DNA of 64,000 nt from Sphingomonas cavernae (lineage in GTDB: Bacteria; Pseudomonadota; Alphaproteobacteria; Sphingomonadales; Sphingomonadaceae): NCBI RefSeq assembly GCF_003590775.1, contig NZ_QYUM01000003.1:1366501-1430500 (forward strand), in the 5' to 3' direction. Position numbers and translations under genes: made by a program. Position 1 is the first letter of the stretch. Each line of letters opens with the position of its first letter. The notes under the pieces were generated by a model. It made no database searches. It was given only the letters and a program-made list of their open reading frames with translations, and was not told the origin of the DNA. Of the stretch, positions 16,124 through 24,841 are shown one piece after another.

Positions 16124-17320
16124 TTACGTCCGGTCGCAGGTCACCACCGCATTGCGCAATTCATAGCTCTGCAGCATGTCCGACCAGCCAATATCGGGGG
16201 CGCGATCAAGGCGGATACCGGGCACGCGGAACAGGGCGTCGAGGAACATGCGCGTTTCATGCAACGCCACCTGCGAGCCCGGACAGAAATGCGCGCCGTC
16301 GCCAAAGCTCAGGAAGGAACCATTGGCCTTCACCTTCGTCGCGCGGTCCGGATCGAGCGCGTGGGGGCAGGCACCGACGGCGGCTTCATCCATATTGGCG
16401 TCGCGCAGGCAGAGCGCATAGAAGCCTGTATCGGATTTGCCCCCCGTGGGCGCAGTCGGGTCCGCTTCCGCCCGGCGGTATAGGAACGCGGCAATCGGCT
16501 CCAGCCGCAATATCTCCTGCAGGATGGTGAACTGGTCGTCCTCGCTGCCGTTCAGAAAGCGCTCGCGCAGCGCATCATTATCGAACATGTGCCACGCGGC
16601 CATCACGATGAACTCGCGCGTCGTCACCATGCCCGCGGCGGCATAGGTCATGCACTCGATCAGGATAGACTTGTCCGAATAGCCCTCCTTGACGAGGTGG
16701 GAGAGGACGTCGTCCTGCGGATTGGCCCGGCGGTCGCGGATCGCCGGCTTTACGTCGTTGTAGAAGAAGTCGATCGAATTGAAGAACTTCGTGGCAACAG
16801 CATAAAGGCGGCCAAGATAGTTGCGCTGGTGATAAAAGGCGGCCGACAGCGATACCGCGAGCCTCCGCGCCATCTTCTTCCGGTCGGTGACGGTCAGGCC
16901 GACAATGTCGGCCGCGACCGCGACGGCGAGGTCGAAGCTCATCAGGTCGAGCCTACCCTTGCCCGTGCGGCGCAGTTCGCCAAGCTGTTCGGCGGTCACC
17001 TGCTCCATGATGATATGGTAGCGGTTGGCGATGGCCTTGGGCGTGAAGTAGCGGGCGATGGTGGCGCGCTTTTTCTTGTGCGCCGGCCCGTCGAGAAAGA
17101 AAACCGGCGCGTGATCCGGGTTGCTCGTGTCGAAATGCTCAGCGCCGCCGCCGGCCTGCTTCATTGTCGTGCTGCGCAGGACCTCGCGTGCCTGGGCAAA
17201 GCTGGTGATCGGCGTGGAGCCTTGCTCCCGCTTCGCGCGGGCGGCAACGATGTCCGCGGTCTTGCGATCGTCGCGATTTGCAGCAAAGGTTGAGGAATGC
17301 GCTTGTCCGACGGTCGCCAT
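16124..17320 (-). CDS. Cytochrome P450 (atypical I-helix)
   Basis: This 398-residue soluble P450 has the heme loop FGDGAHFCPGSQVALHE with the thiolate Cys near residue 345 and the K-helix ExxR in EILRLEP. The I-helix segment reads AAAGMVTTREF, so the acidic residue normally before the conserved Thr is a Val. That residue helps protonate oxygen in ordinary monooxygenases, so this enzyme may use another mechanism or a substrate group for proton relay. ATG at 17320 with GCGAGG upstream. It is divergent from a TetR gene with a perfect 21-bp palindrome between them. No adjacent ferredoxin. Confidence 0.9.
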   Translation of the reverse strand: MATVGQAHSSTFAANRDDRKTADIVAARAKREQGSTPITSFAQAREVLRSTTMKQAGGGAEHFDTSNPDHAPVFFLDGPAHKKKRATIARYFTPKAIANRYHIIMEQVTAEQLGELRRTGKGRLDLMSFDLAVAVAADIVGLTVTDRKKMARRLAVSLSAAFYHQRNYLGRLYAVATKFFNSIDFFYNDVKPAIRDRRANPQDDVLSHLVKEGYSDKSILIECMTYAAAGMVTTREFIVMAAWHMFDNDALRERFLNGSEDDQFTILQEILRLEPIAAFLYRRAEADPTAPTGGKSDTGFYALCLRDANMDEAAVGACPHALDPDRATKVKANGSFLSFGDGAHFCPGSQVALHETRMFLDALFRVPGIRLDRAPDIGWSDMLQSYELRNAVVTCDRT

Positions 17321-17338
17321 GTTGAAACCTCGCCTTCT

Positions 17339-17359
17339 TATGATACACTGTGTATCATA
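17339..17359. promoter_or_regulatory. Perfect 21-bp palindrome, predicted TetR operator
   Basis: TATGATACAC and GTGTATCATA flank a single central T, a perfect dyad of 10-bp arms. It occupies the 44-bp gap between the divergent starts of the P450 (17320) and the TetR gene (17365). It must overlap both promoters, so the TetR protein is expected to control both itself and the P450/SnoaL unit. Confidence 0.85.
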
Positions 17360-17364
17360 GAAAA

Positions 17365-17928
17365 ATGAGCACCTTTCAGTCAACCCTGACCGACGCCCGA
17401 CAGGTCCGTACGCGCGGCAACCTGTTTGAGGCGCTTCTACGTTTGATCGAGACGCGCCCGTTCGAACAGGTGACGATCCGTGAAATCGCGCGCGAGGCGG
17501 GCATCGGCTATGCCACCTTCTTTCGCCATTATGCCTCGAAAGAGGCGCTGCTTCACGATCTTGCGGCCAATCAGATCGCCGAGCTGCTGAACCAGGCGCT
17601 GCCGGTGCTGTTTTCGGTGGACAGTCGTCAGTCCTGCATCGCGCTGTTCGACTATGTGGCCGAACGGCGGGTGCTGTGGTCGGCGCTTCTCACCGGCGGC
17701 GCGGCCACCATGCTCAAGCAGGAATTCACGGCGCAGGCAAAGCGGATTGCGGACGCCCAGGGGCCGGTGGATGGATGGCTGCCAGACGATCTGCGCGTCA
17801 CCTTCGCGGTTAGTGCGACGGTCGAGATCATTGCCTGGTGGTTGCAGCAAGCGCCCGACTTCCCCGTGGCGCGTATGGCCGAAATCCTCGACCGCCTGGT
17901 CGTCATGCCCGCCATCGCCACCGACTGA
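17365..17928 (+). CDS. TetR/AcrR family transcriptional regulator
   Basis: The 187-residue protein has the helix-turn-helix IETRPFEQVTIREIAREAGIGYATFFRHYASKEALLHDLAAN in its first 70 residues. The ATG at 17365 lies 6 nt beyond the palindrome; an earlier GTG at 17350 would start inside it and is disfavoured. The downstream gene is a sulfotransferase after a 127-bp gap, so the regulator may be monocistronic or lead a plus-strand unit. Confidence 0.9.
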   Translation: MSTFQSTLTDARQVRTRGNLFEALLRLIETRPFEQVTIREIAREAGIGYATFFRHYASKEALLHDLAANQIAELLNQALPVLFSVDSRQSCIALFDYVAERRVLWSALLTGGAATMLKQEFTAQAKRIADAQGPVDGWLPDDLRVTFAVSATVEIIAWWLQQAPDFPVARMAEILDRLVVMPAIATD

Positions 17929-18055
17929 GCAGGGCGCAAAACCGCTCCCTGCCATAGGCTTGCATCGCCCTGCCGATGCCTGCCGCGAGGTGGCGGTTGG
18001 CATTGTGCGCAGAGCGGTGTTTCCAATAGCCTGCCAGCCGAAAGGCAGGGCAGGC

Positions 18056-19198
18056 ATGCAGCGTGTTGCTCAACTCATCGACAAGGCCAAGGCCGCGACG
18101 GGCCTTGTCGACTTCGGCGACGTCTCTTTCCGCGAAGGCCTGGAAATCCTGACCGGCTCCGTCGATCGTGAGGCGCGCTTCACCGAAATGGGCGCCGCTG
18201 CCTTCGACATGCAGATCGTCGATCTTCTGGGCTGCCGGTTGCAGGTCGAGGACTGGTATCGGCGCCATCCCGAGATCGACGCGCAGGAGATTGTGGCGCC
18301 GCTGGTCGGGCTCGGCTTGCCACGTACGGGATCGACCGCGCTTTCGCATTTGCTCGGCGAAGACCCCGCGGCGCGATCGATCCGCGGCTGGGAGGCGATG
18401 GCGCCTTGCCCGCCGCCCGAACTTGCCACGCAGGACAGCGATCCGCGCATCGTCAAAGCCGAGGCGTCGATGGAACGCCGCAACCGGCTGTTCCCGCGCA
18501 TGAAACAGATGGTACCGAGCACCGCGACGTCGCCGACCGAATGTCAGACCTTCATGGGCTATGACTTCAAGTCGCAGCTTTTTCAGGCCTTCGCGCATGT
18601 GCCGACCTATGTCGAATGGCTCAATCACAAGGCCGATCTCGTTCCTACCTATGCCTATGTGAAGCGCGTGCTCAAGCTGCTCCAGTGGCGCTGCCCGCCG
18701 ACCCGCTGGCGGCTCAAGAACCCGTCGCACATCCTCTTCATCGGCGCGCTGACAGAGGTCTTCCCCGACGCGCGTTTCTGGATGACCCACCGCGATGTCA
18801 CGAATGTCATCCCGTCGGTCGCCGATCTCTATTGCGAACTCTCCAGCGCCTACTCCGATCAGATCGACAAGGCGTGGCTCGGCGCGGTGACCACCGATTT
18901 CTGCGAGCTTGGCATGCGTCGCATGATCACCTTCCGCGACGCCGGCCATGACGACCGCTTCTTCGACATCCAGTTCGCGCCCTTCATGAAAGACCCGTTC
19001 CCGGTGATCGAGCAGCTTTACGGCTGGATGGGCGAGGATTTCACCGAAGAGGCGCGGGGACGGATGCAGGCATGGCGCGCGAATACGCCCAGAGACAAGC
19101 ACGGCAGCCACACATATGACCCGGCGGAATTCGGCCTCGACATCGCCGCGCTGCGCGCGCGTTTCGCATTCTATTCCGATCGGTATGGCGTCAATTAG
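18056..19198 (+). CDS. Sulfotransferase family protein
   Basis: The 380-residue protein has the PAPS phosphosulfate loop as LGLPRTGSTALSHLL near residues 83-97 and a second conserved element, FWMTHRDVTNVIPSVADLY, that fits the 3'-phosphate-binding Arg/Ser region. The substrate is unknown. It is a distant relative of the protein at 38109-39269 (shared opening: GLxDxGDxSFR). ATG at 18056 with a GGCAGGG stretch upstream. It is followed after 11 nt by an AttH-like gene and then a carboxylesterase, an unusual trio. Confidence 0.85.
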   Translation: MQRVAQLIDKAKAATGLVDFGDVSFREGLEILTGSVDREARFTEMGAAAFDMQIVDLLGCRLQVEDWYRRHPEIDAQEIVAPLVGLGLPRTGSTALSHLLGEDPAARSIRGWEAMAPCPPPELATQDSDPRIVKAEASMERRNRLFPRMKQMVPSTATSPTECQTFMGYDFKSQLFQAFAHVPTYVEWLNHKADLVPTYAYVKRVLKLLQWRCPPTRWRLKNPSHILFIGALTEVFPDARFWMTHRDVTNVIPSVADLYCELSSAYSDQIDKAWLGAVTTDFCELGMRRMITFRDAGHDDRFFDIQFAPFMKDPFPVIEQLYGWMGEDFTEEARGRMQAWRANTPRDKHGSHTYDPAEFGLDIAALRARFAFYSDRYGVN

Positions 19199-19209
19199 GA
19201 GAGGCAGGA

Positions 19210-20220
19210 ATGCAAGCTGGCCTGTGGACCGCGGGGCTGGAGCCCGAAAAGGATCTCGTCTTCCCGGCATGCCCCGACAATCCCGACATGCGCGAAAGCG
19301 TCTCGCTCTGGTTCTTTGAGGAGAATGGCCGCTTCGCCGCCCCGCGCATGGGGATAGAGGCGGAGGCGTCGTCGTGGGAGGACCGGCTCTACCAGGGCAA
19401 TTTCGCTGCCGAAGGCGGGCGCGTGCTGATCGGGCCGGGGAAGGGGCCAGCGCCCTCTGCCATCGACGCCAACGGGCAGCCGACGATCATCGGCGCCGGG
19501 CCCGTGACCTTCCAGTGCATCGAGCCCTTCAAGCGCTGGACCGCGCGCTTCGACGGGACCGCCGCCGACGGCCATGTTTCCGAGCAGATCGCGCGCACTC
19601 TCGACCCGCAACGGCGTTCGCCGCTTTCATTCGAGATCGAGATGGAAATGGCGGTGCCGCCCTGGGGGCAGATCGTATCGGGCGATGACGCGGAGGCGGG
19701 CTTCATGGGCGTCGGTTATCGCTTCGAGCAATTGTTCCGCGCGCACGGAACGGTCGAACTCGACGGCGAGCGCCGCGCGATCAGCGGCACGGGCCTGCGC
19801 ATCCACCGCCAGAGCGTCCGCCAGCTCGAGGGCTTTGCGGGCCATTGCTGGCAGTCCGCACTGTTCCCCGACGGTCGCGCCTTTGGCTATATCGCCTATC
19901 CGCCGCGCGACGACGGCAAGCCGAGCTACAATGAGGGCTATATCTGGGACGGCAAGCGGATGATCGCCGCGCGCGCTGCCGAGGCTCCATGGCTTCGCCG
20001 CATCATGCCAGAGGGGCTGGACGTGTCGCTCATCCTCGAATCCGAGCTTGGGCTGACGCACATCAAGGGCAGCACCACGCTGTCGACCTTCCGCGTCGGC
20101 AATCCCGATATCGGCGGGCTCAACCTGCAGCAGAGCGGGGTGCTGTATGAGTGGGACGGGCAGCAGGCCTACGGCATGATAGAACGGTCGGCGCATGAAA
20201 GCCTGACCGCCATCGGATAG
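19210..20220 (+). CDS. Uncharacterised protein, possible AttH/CrtC-like lipocalin fold
   Basis: The 336-residue soluble protein has no signal peptide. The many short Gly- and Trp-bounded strands (SLWFFEENGRFAAPRMGIEA, FKRWTARFDGTA, QSVRQLEGFAGHCWQSALFP, FGYIAYPP) suggest a two-domain beta-barrel like the AttH/hydroxyneurosporene-synthase group. This is a fold guess only, and no catalytic motif can be named. It is tightly packed between the sulfotransferase and a carboxylesterase (gaps 11 and 5 nt) with a strong AGGAGAGGCAGGA ribosome site, so it likely acts in the same process. Hypothetical but certainly coding. Confidence 0.8.
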   Translation: MQAGLWTAGLEPEKDLVFPACPDNPDMRESVSLWFFEENGRFAAPRMGIEAEASSWEDRLYQGNFAAEGGRVLIGPGKGPAPSAIDANGQPTIIGAGPVTFQCIEPFKRWTARFDGTAADGHVSEQIARTLDPQRRSPLSFEIEMEMAVPPWGQIVSGDDAEAGFMGVGYRFEQLFRAHGTVELDGERRAISGTGLRIHRQSVRQLEGFAGHCWQSALFPDGRAFGYIAYPPRDDGKPSYNEGYIWDGKRMIAARAAEAPWLRRIMPEGLDVSLILESELGLTHIKGSTTLSTFRVGNPDIGGLNLQQSGVLYEWDGQQAYGMIERSAHESLTAIG

Positions 20221-20225
20221 GGGGA

Positions 20226-21695
20226 ATGATGGAAGACCTGACAATCACCACGACCGCGGGGGCGGTCCGGGGCGAGAACCATAATGGCGTGCACCGCTGG
20301 ATGGGCGTGCCCTATGCGCATGTCGAGCGTTTCGCAGCACCCGGGCCCGTAGAGGCGTGGGACGGGGTGCGCGACGCAACGCAGCCGGGTTCGCAATGCC
20401 CGCAAATGTTCGGCAACAGCCCCAAGCGCGCGATGCTCGCGGCGCCCGAATTCGCCGAGGATTGCCTGTCGCTTAACATCTATGTGCCCAAAGGTGGCGC
20501 GGATCTGGGCGGGAAGCCGGTCTATGTCTGGATCCATGGCGGCGCCTTCGTCGTCGGTTGCGGCAGCACCTATGACGGGTCGGAGATGGCGCGGCGTGGT
20601 GACATCGTCGTCGTCACGATCAACTACCGTGTCGGCGTGCTCGGCTTCGTGAACTTCGGTGAGGCGCTGGGCCTGCCCGACATCCCCTCCAATCTCGGCC
20701 TGCGCGATCAGATCGCGGCGCTCGAATGGGTGCGCGACAATATCGCGGCCTTTGGCGGCGATCCCGACCGGGTAACGATCGGCGGGCAGTCCGCGGGCTC
20801 GATGTCGGTCTCGCTGCTCCTCCACGCCAAAAGCGCATGGCCGCTCTTTCGCGGCGCGATCATGCAGAGTGGCGCAATCAGCCTGATCCACAGCCGCGAG
20901 ATGAGCCGCAGGATCGCGCGGCGTTTCGCGGAGATTCTCGGCCTCGATCAGGGAAACCTTGAAGCGCTCAGGACGATGGACCTCAAGCGCTTGTTCGAGG
21001 CTCAGGGGCAGGTGGGCGCCGAAAATCCGGGGACGATCCCCGCCGCGCCGTGGTTCGACGGCGACCTGCTCCCCGCCTCGCTGGAGGAGGCGATTGCAAG
21101 CCCCACCGCGCCAATCCCCCTCATCGCTGGCGCGGCACGCGACGAAATCCGCCTGTTCGAGCTTATGCCAGGCGATATCCTGCCCACCAAATGGCCCGAG
21201 CTGGAGGCGCTGCTCGAGGGGCAGCTCGGCGCGGAGCACGCCGCGCGCGTGCTCGCCGCCTATCCGCGCACCAAGGCGGGCCGGCGCGCGCTGGCGAGCG
21301 ACCTGACCTTCCTGATGCCCACGCGCAACTTCGCCGAGCGCCATGCCCGGCACAGCCCGACCTGGTGCTACCGTTTCGATTATAGCCACCCCATTGCGGG
21401 CGCGACCCATGGGCTCGACCTAACGATCACCTGGCCAATGCAGAGCTTCCGCGCGACGCTGGCGCGCGGCGGCCCGATGCGCGGCAAGCGCGCCGAACTG
21501 GGCGGCCGAATGACCGGCCATTATGCGCATTTCGTCCGCCACCTGACGCCCGGTGCGGGCTGGCCCGCCTACGCGCCGGAGGAGCGCCCGGTGATGATCT
21601 TCAATCTGGAAGATCGGATCGAAGCCGACCCCGAAGCCGCACGCTTCGCAGCCTGGGGCGGGCGTGACGCGGGGCCAGGGATCGTCGAAGGCTAG
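20226..21695 (+). CDS. Carboxylesterase type B
   Basis: The 489-residue alpha/beta-hydrolase has all the type B markers: EDCLSLNIYVP, the oxyanion hole VWIHGGAFVVG, FGGDPDRVTIGGQSAGS with nucleophile Ser near residue 188, and a catalytic His in GATHGLDLTI near residue 394. It should cleave carboxylic esters or carbamates in the cytoplasm, as no signal peptide is present. It is the last gene of the sulfotransferase unit. Its final 4 nt overlap the end of the convergent dienelactone-hydrolase gene. Confidence 0.92.
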   Translation: MMEDLTITTTAGAVRGENHNGVHRWMGVPYAHVERFAAPGPVEAWDGVRDATQPGSQCPQMFGNSPKRAMLAAPEFAEDCLSLNIYVPKGGADLGGKPVYVWIHGGAFVVGCGSTYDGSEMARRGDIVVVTINYRVGVLGFVNFGEALGLPDIPSNLGLRDQIAALEWVRDNIAAFGGDPDRVTIGGQSAGSMSVSLLLHAKSAWPLFRGAIMQSGAISLIHSREMSRRIARRFAEILGLDQGNLEALRTMDLKRLFEAQGQVGAENPGTIPAAPWFDGDLLPASLEEAIASPTAPIPLIAGAARDEIRLFELMPGDILPTKWPELEALLEGQLGAEHAARVLAAYPRTKAGRRALASDLTFLMPTRNFAERHARHSPTWCYRFDYSHPIAGATHGLDLTITWPMQSFRATLARGGPMRGKRAELGGRMTGHYAHFVRHLTPGAGWPAYAPEERPVMIFNLEDRIEADPEAARFAAWGGRDAGPGIVEG

Positions 21696-22402
21696 GCTCG
21701 CAGAACGGAATCCAGCAGGGCGAGCGTACCCGCCCAGGATACCCGATCGGCGAGCGCGTCATAAGCGACCCCCGGCCGCCCGAGCGAAGCCGCGTCGCGA
21801 TCGGTGAAGCTATGTGCGGCGCTGGCAAAGACGGTGATCTGCGATGACGCGCCCGCCGTCGCCATTTCGGCGCGGAACCCCTCGATATGGCCGGACGGGA
21901 CAAAGGGATCCTGCCCGCCGCACCATGCCGCGACCTCGCCCCTGATCACACCGGGCGTGGCGGGAAGCGAGGTGGTCAGCAGGCCGTGAAAGCTGACGGC
22001 CGCCTTCACCGCCGCGCCGCTGCGCGCGAGCTCGAGAACGCAAAAACCCCCAAAGCAGTAGCCGATCGCCGCGGTCCGGTCGATATCGACATCGGGCAGG
22101 CCGGCAAGCCTGTCATGCCACGCCACGACGCGGGACCGCAGCACATCGGGCTGCGCCTGCAACGCCGCGAAATAGGCGCCCGCCCTGGCCGGATCACCAC
22201 CAAACTCGGCACCGAACATGTCGGTCGCGAGCGCGGCAAAGCCGCGTTCGGCGAGGTCAGCCGCGACTTCGCGCACCTGCGCGCCCAGTCCCAACGCATT
22301 GTGCATCACGAGCACGCCGGGATGCACACCGGTCCCCTTGGGAAGGAAGAGTTCACCGTTGAGCACGGCTCCCTCATGCGCCAGCGTGACCGGCTGCATC
22401 AT
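21692..22402 (-). CDS. Dienelactone hydrolase family protein
   Basis: The 236-residue protein has the DLH triad: Cys in GYCFGGFC, Asp in GGQDPFVP and His in AAHSFTDRD, in the usual order and spacing. The family opens enol-lactones, but many relatives hydrolyse other esters. Its ATG at 22402 overlaps the TGA of the upstream LLM oxidoreductase (22399-22402), so the two are translationally coupled. A lactone or ester product of the flavin/F420 enzyme is a reasonable substrate guess (inference). Confidence 0.88.
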   Translation of the reverse strand: MMQPVTLAHEGAVLNGELFLPKGTGVHPGVLVMHNALGLGAQVREVAADLAERGFAALATDMFGAEFGGDPARAGAYFAALQAQPDVLRSRVVAWHDRLAGLPDVDIDRTAAIGYCFGGFCVLELARSGAAVKAAVSFHGLLTTSLPATPGVIRGEVAAWCGGQDPFVPSGHIEGFRAEMATAGASSQITVFASAAHSFTDRDAASLGRPGVAYDALADRVSWAGTLALLDSVLRA

Positions 22403-23322
22403 GCCGTCCCCAGCTTCGCGATCACATCCTGTCCGAAGCGCTCGGCATTGTCGCACCATTCGGCGCGCGTGCGGCCCTCGATGTTCATGCCCGCCGCGAC
22501 GACGCCCATTTCGGCGAACTGTCCGGCGCGGTCGACGATCATCTGCGGTGTCCAGCTCTCGCCGGGCTTCACAATGCTGCCGATCGCGACAACGGGCGGG
22601 TTTTCGCGGCCCACGGCCTCGCAATGCGCGCACATATAGACGAGCGCCTCGGCAAGGTCTTGCTCATTGGTGATGTCGGCCGTCCGCGTCGTCGTGGTCG
22701 AGACGCCGCCGACGGTAAAGAACGGATACCAACCGTCGCCAAGCTCGACCGCGCGACGGATGGCGCGCCTTGCATTGCCGCCGACATAGAGCGGCGGGTG
22801 CGGCCTTTGCACCGGGCCGGGTTGGATGCGGTTGCCGAACGCCTGATAGCCCGTGCCCTCAAAGGCGAATTCCTCCCCCGAGAGCGCAAGCTTCAACGCC
22901 TTCAGATATTCGTCCATCAGCACGTTGCGCTGCTCGAAATCGACGCCCAGCGCGCGATATTCGCCTTTCAGGTAACCCGCGCCCATGCCGATCGTCACGC
23001 GCCCGTTCGAGAAACGGTCGAGCGACGCGATCGAGCGCGCGACGATGAAGGGGTTGCGATAGGGGAGGACGAGAATGCCCGTCTGCAGCCGGATTCGCGT
23101 CGTCACTGCCGCGACCAGCGACAGCATCACGAACGGGTCCTGCGCATGGTGCCCGCCCGCATCGAGCCAGCGTCCGGTGGGGCAGGGATGATCGGTAACG
23201 AGACAGGCCGAAAAGCCAGCGCGCTCGATCGCGGCACCGACATCGCGCACCGCCTCCATCGTCAGGAATTCCTCGCCGGCGGCCAGATGATCGAAGGGAA
23301 GGGGGATATTGAACTGGAGCAT
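22399..23322 (-). CDS. LLM-class oxidoreductase, F420-dependent type (TIGR03619-like)
   Basis: This 307-residue luciferase-like protein resembles the F420-associated subgroup: FSACLVTDHPCPTGRWL, RIRLQTGILVLPYRNPF, SLDRFSNGRVTIGMGAGYLK, YRALGVDFEQRN and RPHPPLYVGGNARRA. F420 genes start 0.9 kb upstream, supporting F420 rather than FMN as cofactor. Reaction unknown. The ATG at 23322 is chosen because the fold starts there. It lies between an SDR (17 nt upstream) and dienelactone hydrolase (4-nt overlap), forming a three-gene unit. Confidence 0.85.
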   Translation of the reverse strand: MLQFNIPLPFDHLAAGEEFLTMEAVRDVGAAIERAGFSACLVTDHPCPTGRWLDAGGHHAQDPFVMLSLVAAVTTRIRLQTGILVLPYRNPFIVARSIASLDRFSNGRVTIGMGAGYLKGEYRALGVDFEQRNVLMDEYLKALKLALSGEEFAFEGTGYQAFGNRIQPGPVQRPHPPLYVGGNARRAIRRAVELGDGWYPFFTVGGVSTTTTRTADITNEQDLAEALVYMCAHCEAVGRENPPVVAIGSIVKPGESWTPQMIVDRAGQFAEMGVVAAGMNIEGRTRAEWCDNAERFGQDVIAKLGTA

Positions 23323-23339
23323 CGGCTTCGTCCCTGTTC

Positions 23340-24191
23340 TCAGATTTCGCTGAGGACCCATTTGCCCTGGCGATCACGCACCCACCCGCTCGATGCCCAA
23401 CTGCCGCCGTCAACGGGCAGGACAATGCCGGTGACATAGCTGCTGGCGGGCGAAGCGAGGAACAGCGCGGCCTGCCCGCATTCTTCTGCCAGCCCCGGTC
23501 GTCCCAGCGGGATCCGCCGGGCGATGCCATTTTCCTGCTCGGGCGTGGGCTGGATCCACTTGCTCTCGTCCACGGGCCCGGTGACGTTGCCGCGCAAGCC
23601 GGGCGTGGTCGTGAAATCGGGCGCGATCGCGTTCACGCGGATGCCGTCATCGGCGAGTTCCAGTGCCATGGTGCGCGTGAAATTGTTCATCCCCGCCTTG
23701 CATGCGGCATAGACCGCATAGCCCGGCGCAGCACGCGCGGCCTCGATGCTCGTCACGTTGATGATCGCGCCTCCGCTGCCGCCGCGGACCATGATCGGGA
23801 TGGCGGCCGAGGTTGCCGCAAGCATGCTCACCAGATTGAGGTCTATATGCTTGCGCCACGACCGTTCCGACTGCTCCGAAAACGTCCGCCGCGAAACGCC
23901 ACCCGCATTGTTGACGAGGATGTCGAGCCGCCCGAACGCGGCATCCGCCGCCTCGATCGCGGCACGAATCTGGTCGGTGTCGGTCACGTCGGTGGGGCAG
24001 GCTACCGCCCGGCGGCCAAGTTCGCGCACGCGCGCAGCCGCTTCGTCGCAACGCTCGGGAACGATGTCGGCGATCGCGATGTCCGCGCCAGCGCCGGCAA
24101 ATGCCAGCGCGATGGCGCGACCGATACCGCCGCCACCGCCTGTGACAAGCGCTGCTTGTCCTGCGAGCGGCTGGATGGGGTCTAGCGCCAT
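23340..24191 (-). CDS. SDR family oxidoreductase
   Basis: The 283-residue classical SDR has LVTGGGGGIGRAIALAFAG, the Asp-containing IADIVPERC after beta-2 (NAD(H) preference), NNAGGVSR, and YAACK as the catalytic YxxxK. The extended C-terminal tail ends SGWVRDRQGKWVLSEI. AGGAGAAAGG precedes the ATG. First gene of the SDR-LLM-DLH unit. 77 bp separate its start from the end of cofC, so read-through from the F420 operon into this unit is possible. Confidence 0.9.
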   Translation of the reverse strand: MALDPIQPLAGQAALVTGGGGGIGRAIALAFAGAGADIAIADIVPERCDEAAARVRELGRRAVACPTDVTDTDQIRAAIEAADAAFGRLDILVNNAGGVSRRTFSEQSERSWRKHIDLNLVSMLAATSAAIPIMVRGGSGGAIINVTSIEAARAAPGYAVYAACKAGMNNFTRTMALELADDGIRVNAIAPDFTTTPGLRGNVTGPVDESKWIQPTPEQENGIARRIPLGRPGLAEECGQAALFLASPASSYVTGIVLPVDGGSWASSGWVRDRQGKWVLSEI

Positions 24192-24268
24192 GTCCGCCTT
24201 TCTCCTCTCAGGTCCGAAACTGGCGGAGAGGCTTTGGCCAAGTCAAATGGCAGGCATCGGTGAGCGTC

Positions 24269-24841
24269 TCATATCGGGCAGGCGATGGACGTAGCGCCCG
24301 ATTTCAGGGCGAGCTCAAGATCTTCCGGCGTGTCGACGTCGATCTGGAGGCCAGGACGCTCGACGAGCGCGGCATTGGGCAACAGCGCCCGATGTCGTGC
24401 GAAACTGCCCTCTCCGAACGCAGGGACAAATGACGTGGCCTGGGTAAGCGCCAGCGCATTGGTGCCCGTTCCCAACCGATCGGGCGCAATCGCCGCGCCG
24501 GCGTCAACCGCTTCGCGCAGCAGCGCCTCCACCTCGTTCGCGGCGAGCAACGGCAGGTCGGCGTGGATGACGAGCACACGTTCGCCGCCCAGCACGCGGG
24601 CAAGTTCCTGATTGAGCCCGTCGCCTGTGTCCTTCAGCCATTGAACGCCGGAAAAACCGGGCTTTGCGGGCGACAGAACACGAACCTCGGCAACACTTGG
24701 CGCGGCGCGGAGCTGATTGATGACATGCAGCGCCATCGCTTCGACAAGGTGTTCCCGTTCGCTGGCCGAGAGGCGCCCAGCAAGCCGTGTCTTGCGCTCC
24801 CTGCCCAGATTGAGCGGGATGATCGCCCTCCAGCCGGTCAC
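24269..24841 (-). CDS. cofC: CofC/FbiD-type guanylyltransferase (F420 biosynthesis)
   Basis: The 190-residue nucleotidyltransferase couples GTP to 2-phospholactate or phosphoenolpyruvate to make the activated side-chain donor for F420. Visible marks are IIPLNLGRERKTRLAGRLS near the N terminus (a GTP-binding-like loop with the KTRL pattern), VLVIHADLPLL with the metal-binding Asp, and ALTQATSFVPAFGEGSF. The C-terminal IDVDTPEDLELAL is also typical of the CofC fold. The start overlaps the cofD stop by 4 nt (ATGA). Which three-carbon acid it uses cannot be told by eye. Confidence 0.9.
   Translation of the reverse strand: MTGWRAIIPLNLGRERKTRLAGRLSASEREHLVEAMALHVINQLRAAPSVAEVRVLSPAKPGFSGVQWLKDTGDGLNQELARVLGGERVLVIHADLPLLAANEVEALLREAVDAGAAIAPDRLGTGTNALALTQATSFVPAFGEGSFARHRALLPNAALVERPGLQIDVDTPEDLELALKSGATSIACPI

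Noticed and set aside
17654-18055. Plus-strand extension upstream of the first sulfotransferase
   Set aside because: It overlaps the TetR gene in another frame and has unlike composition; the sulfotransferase fold begins at the ATG at 18056.
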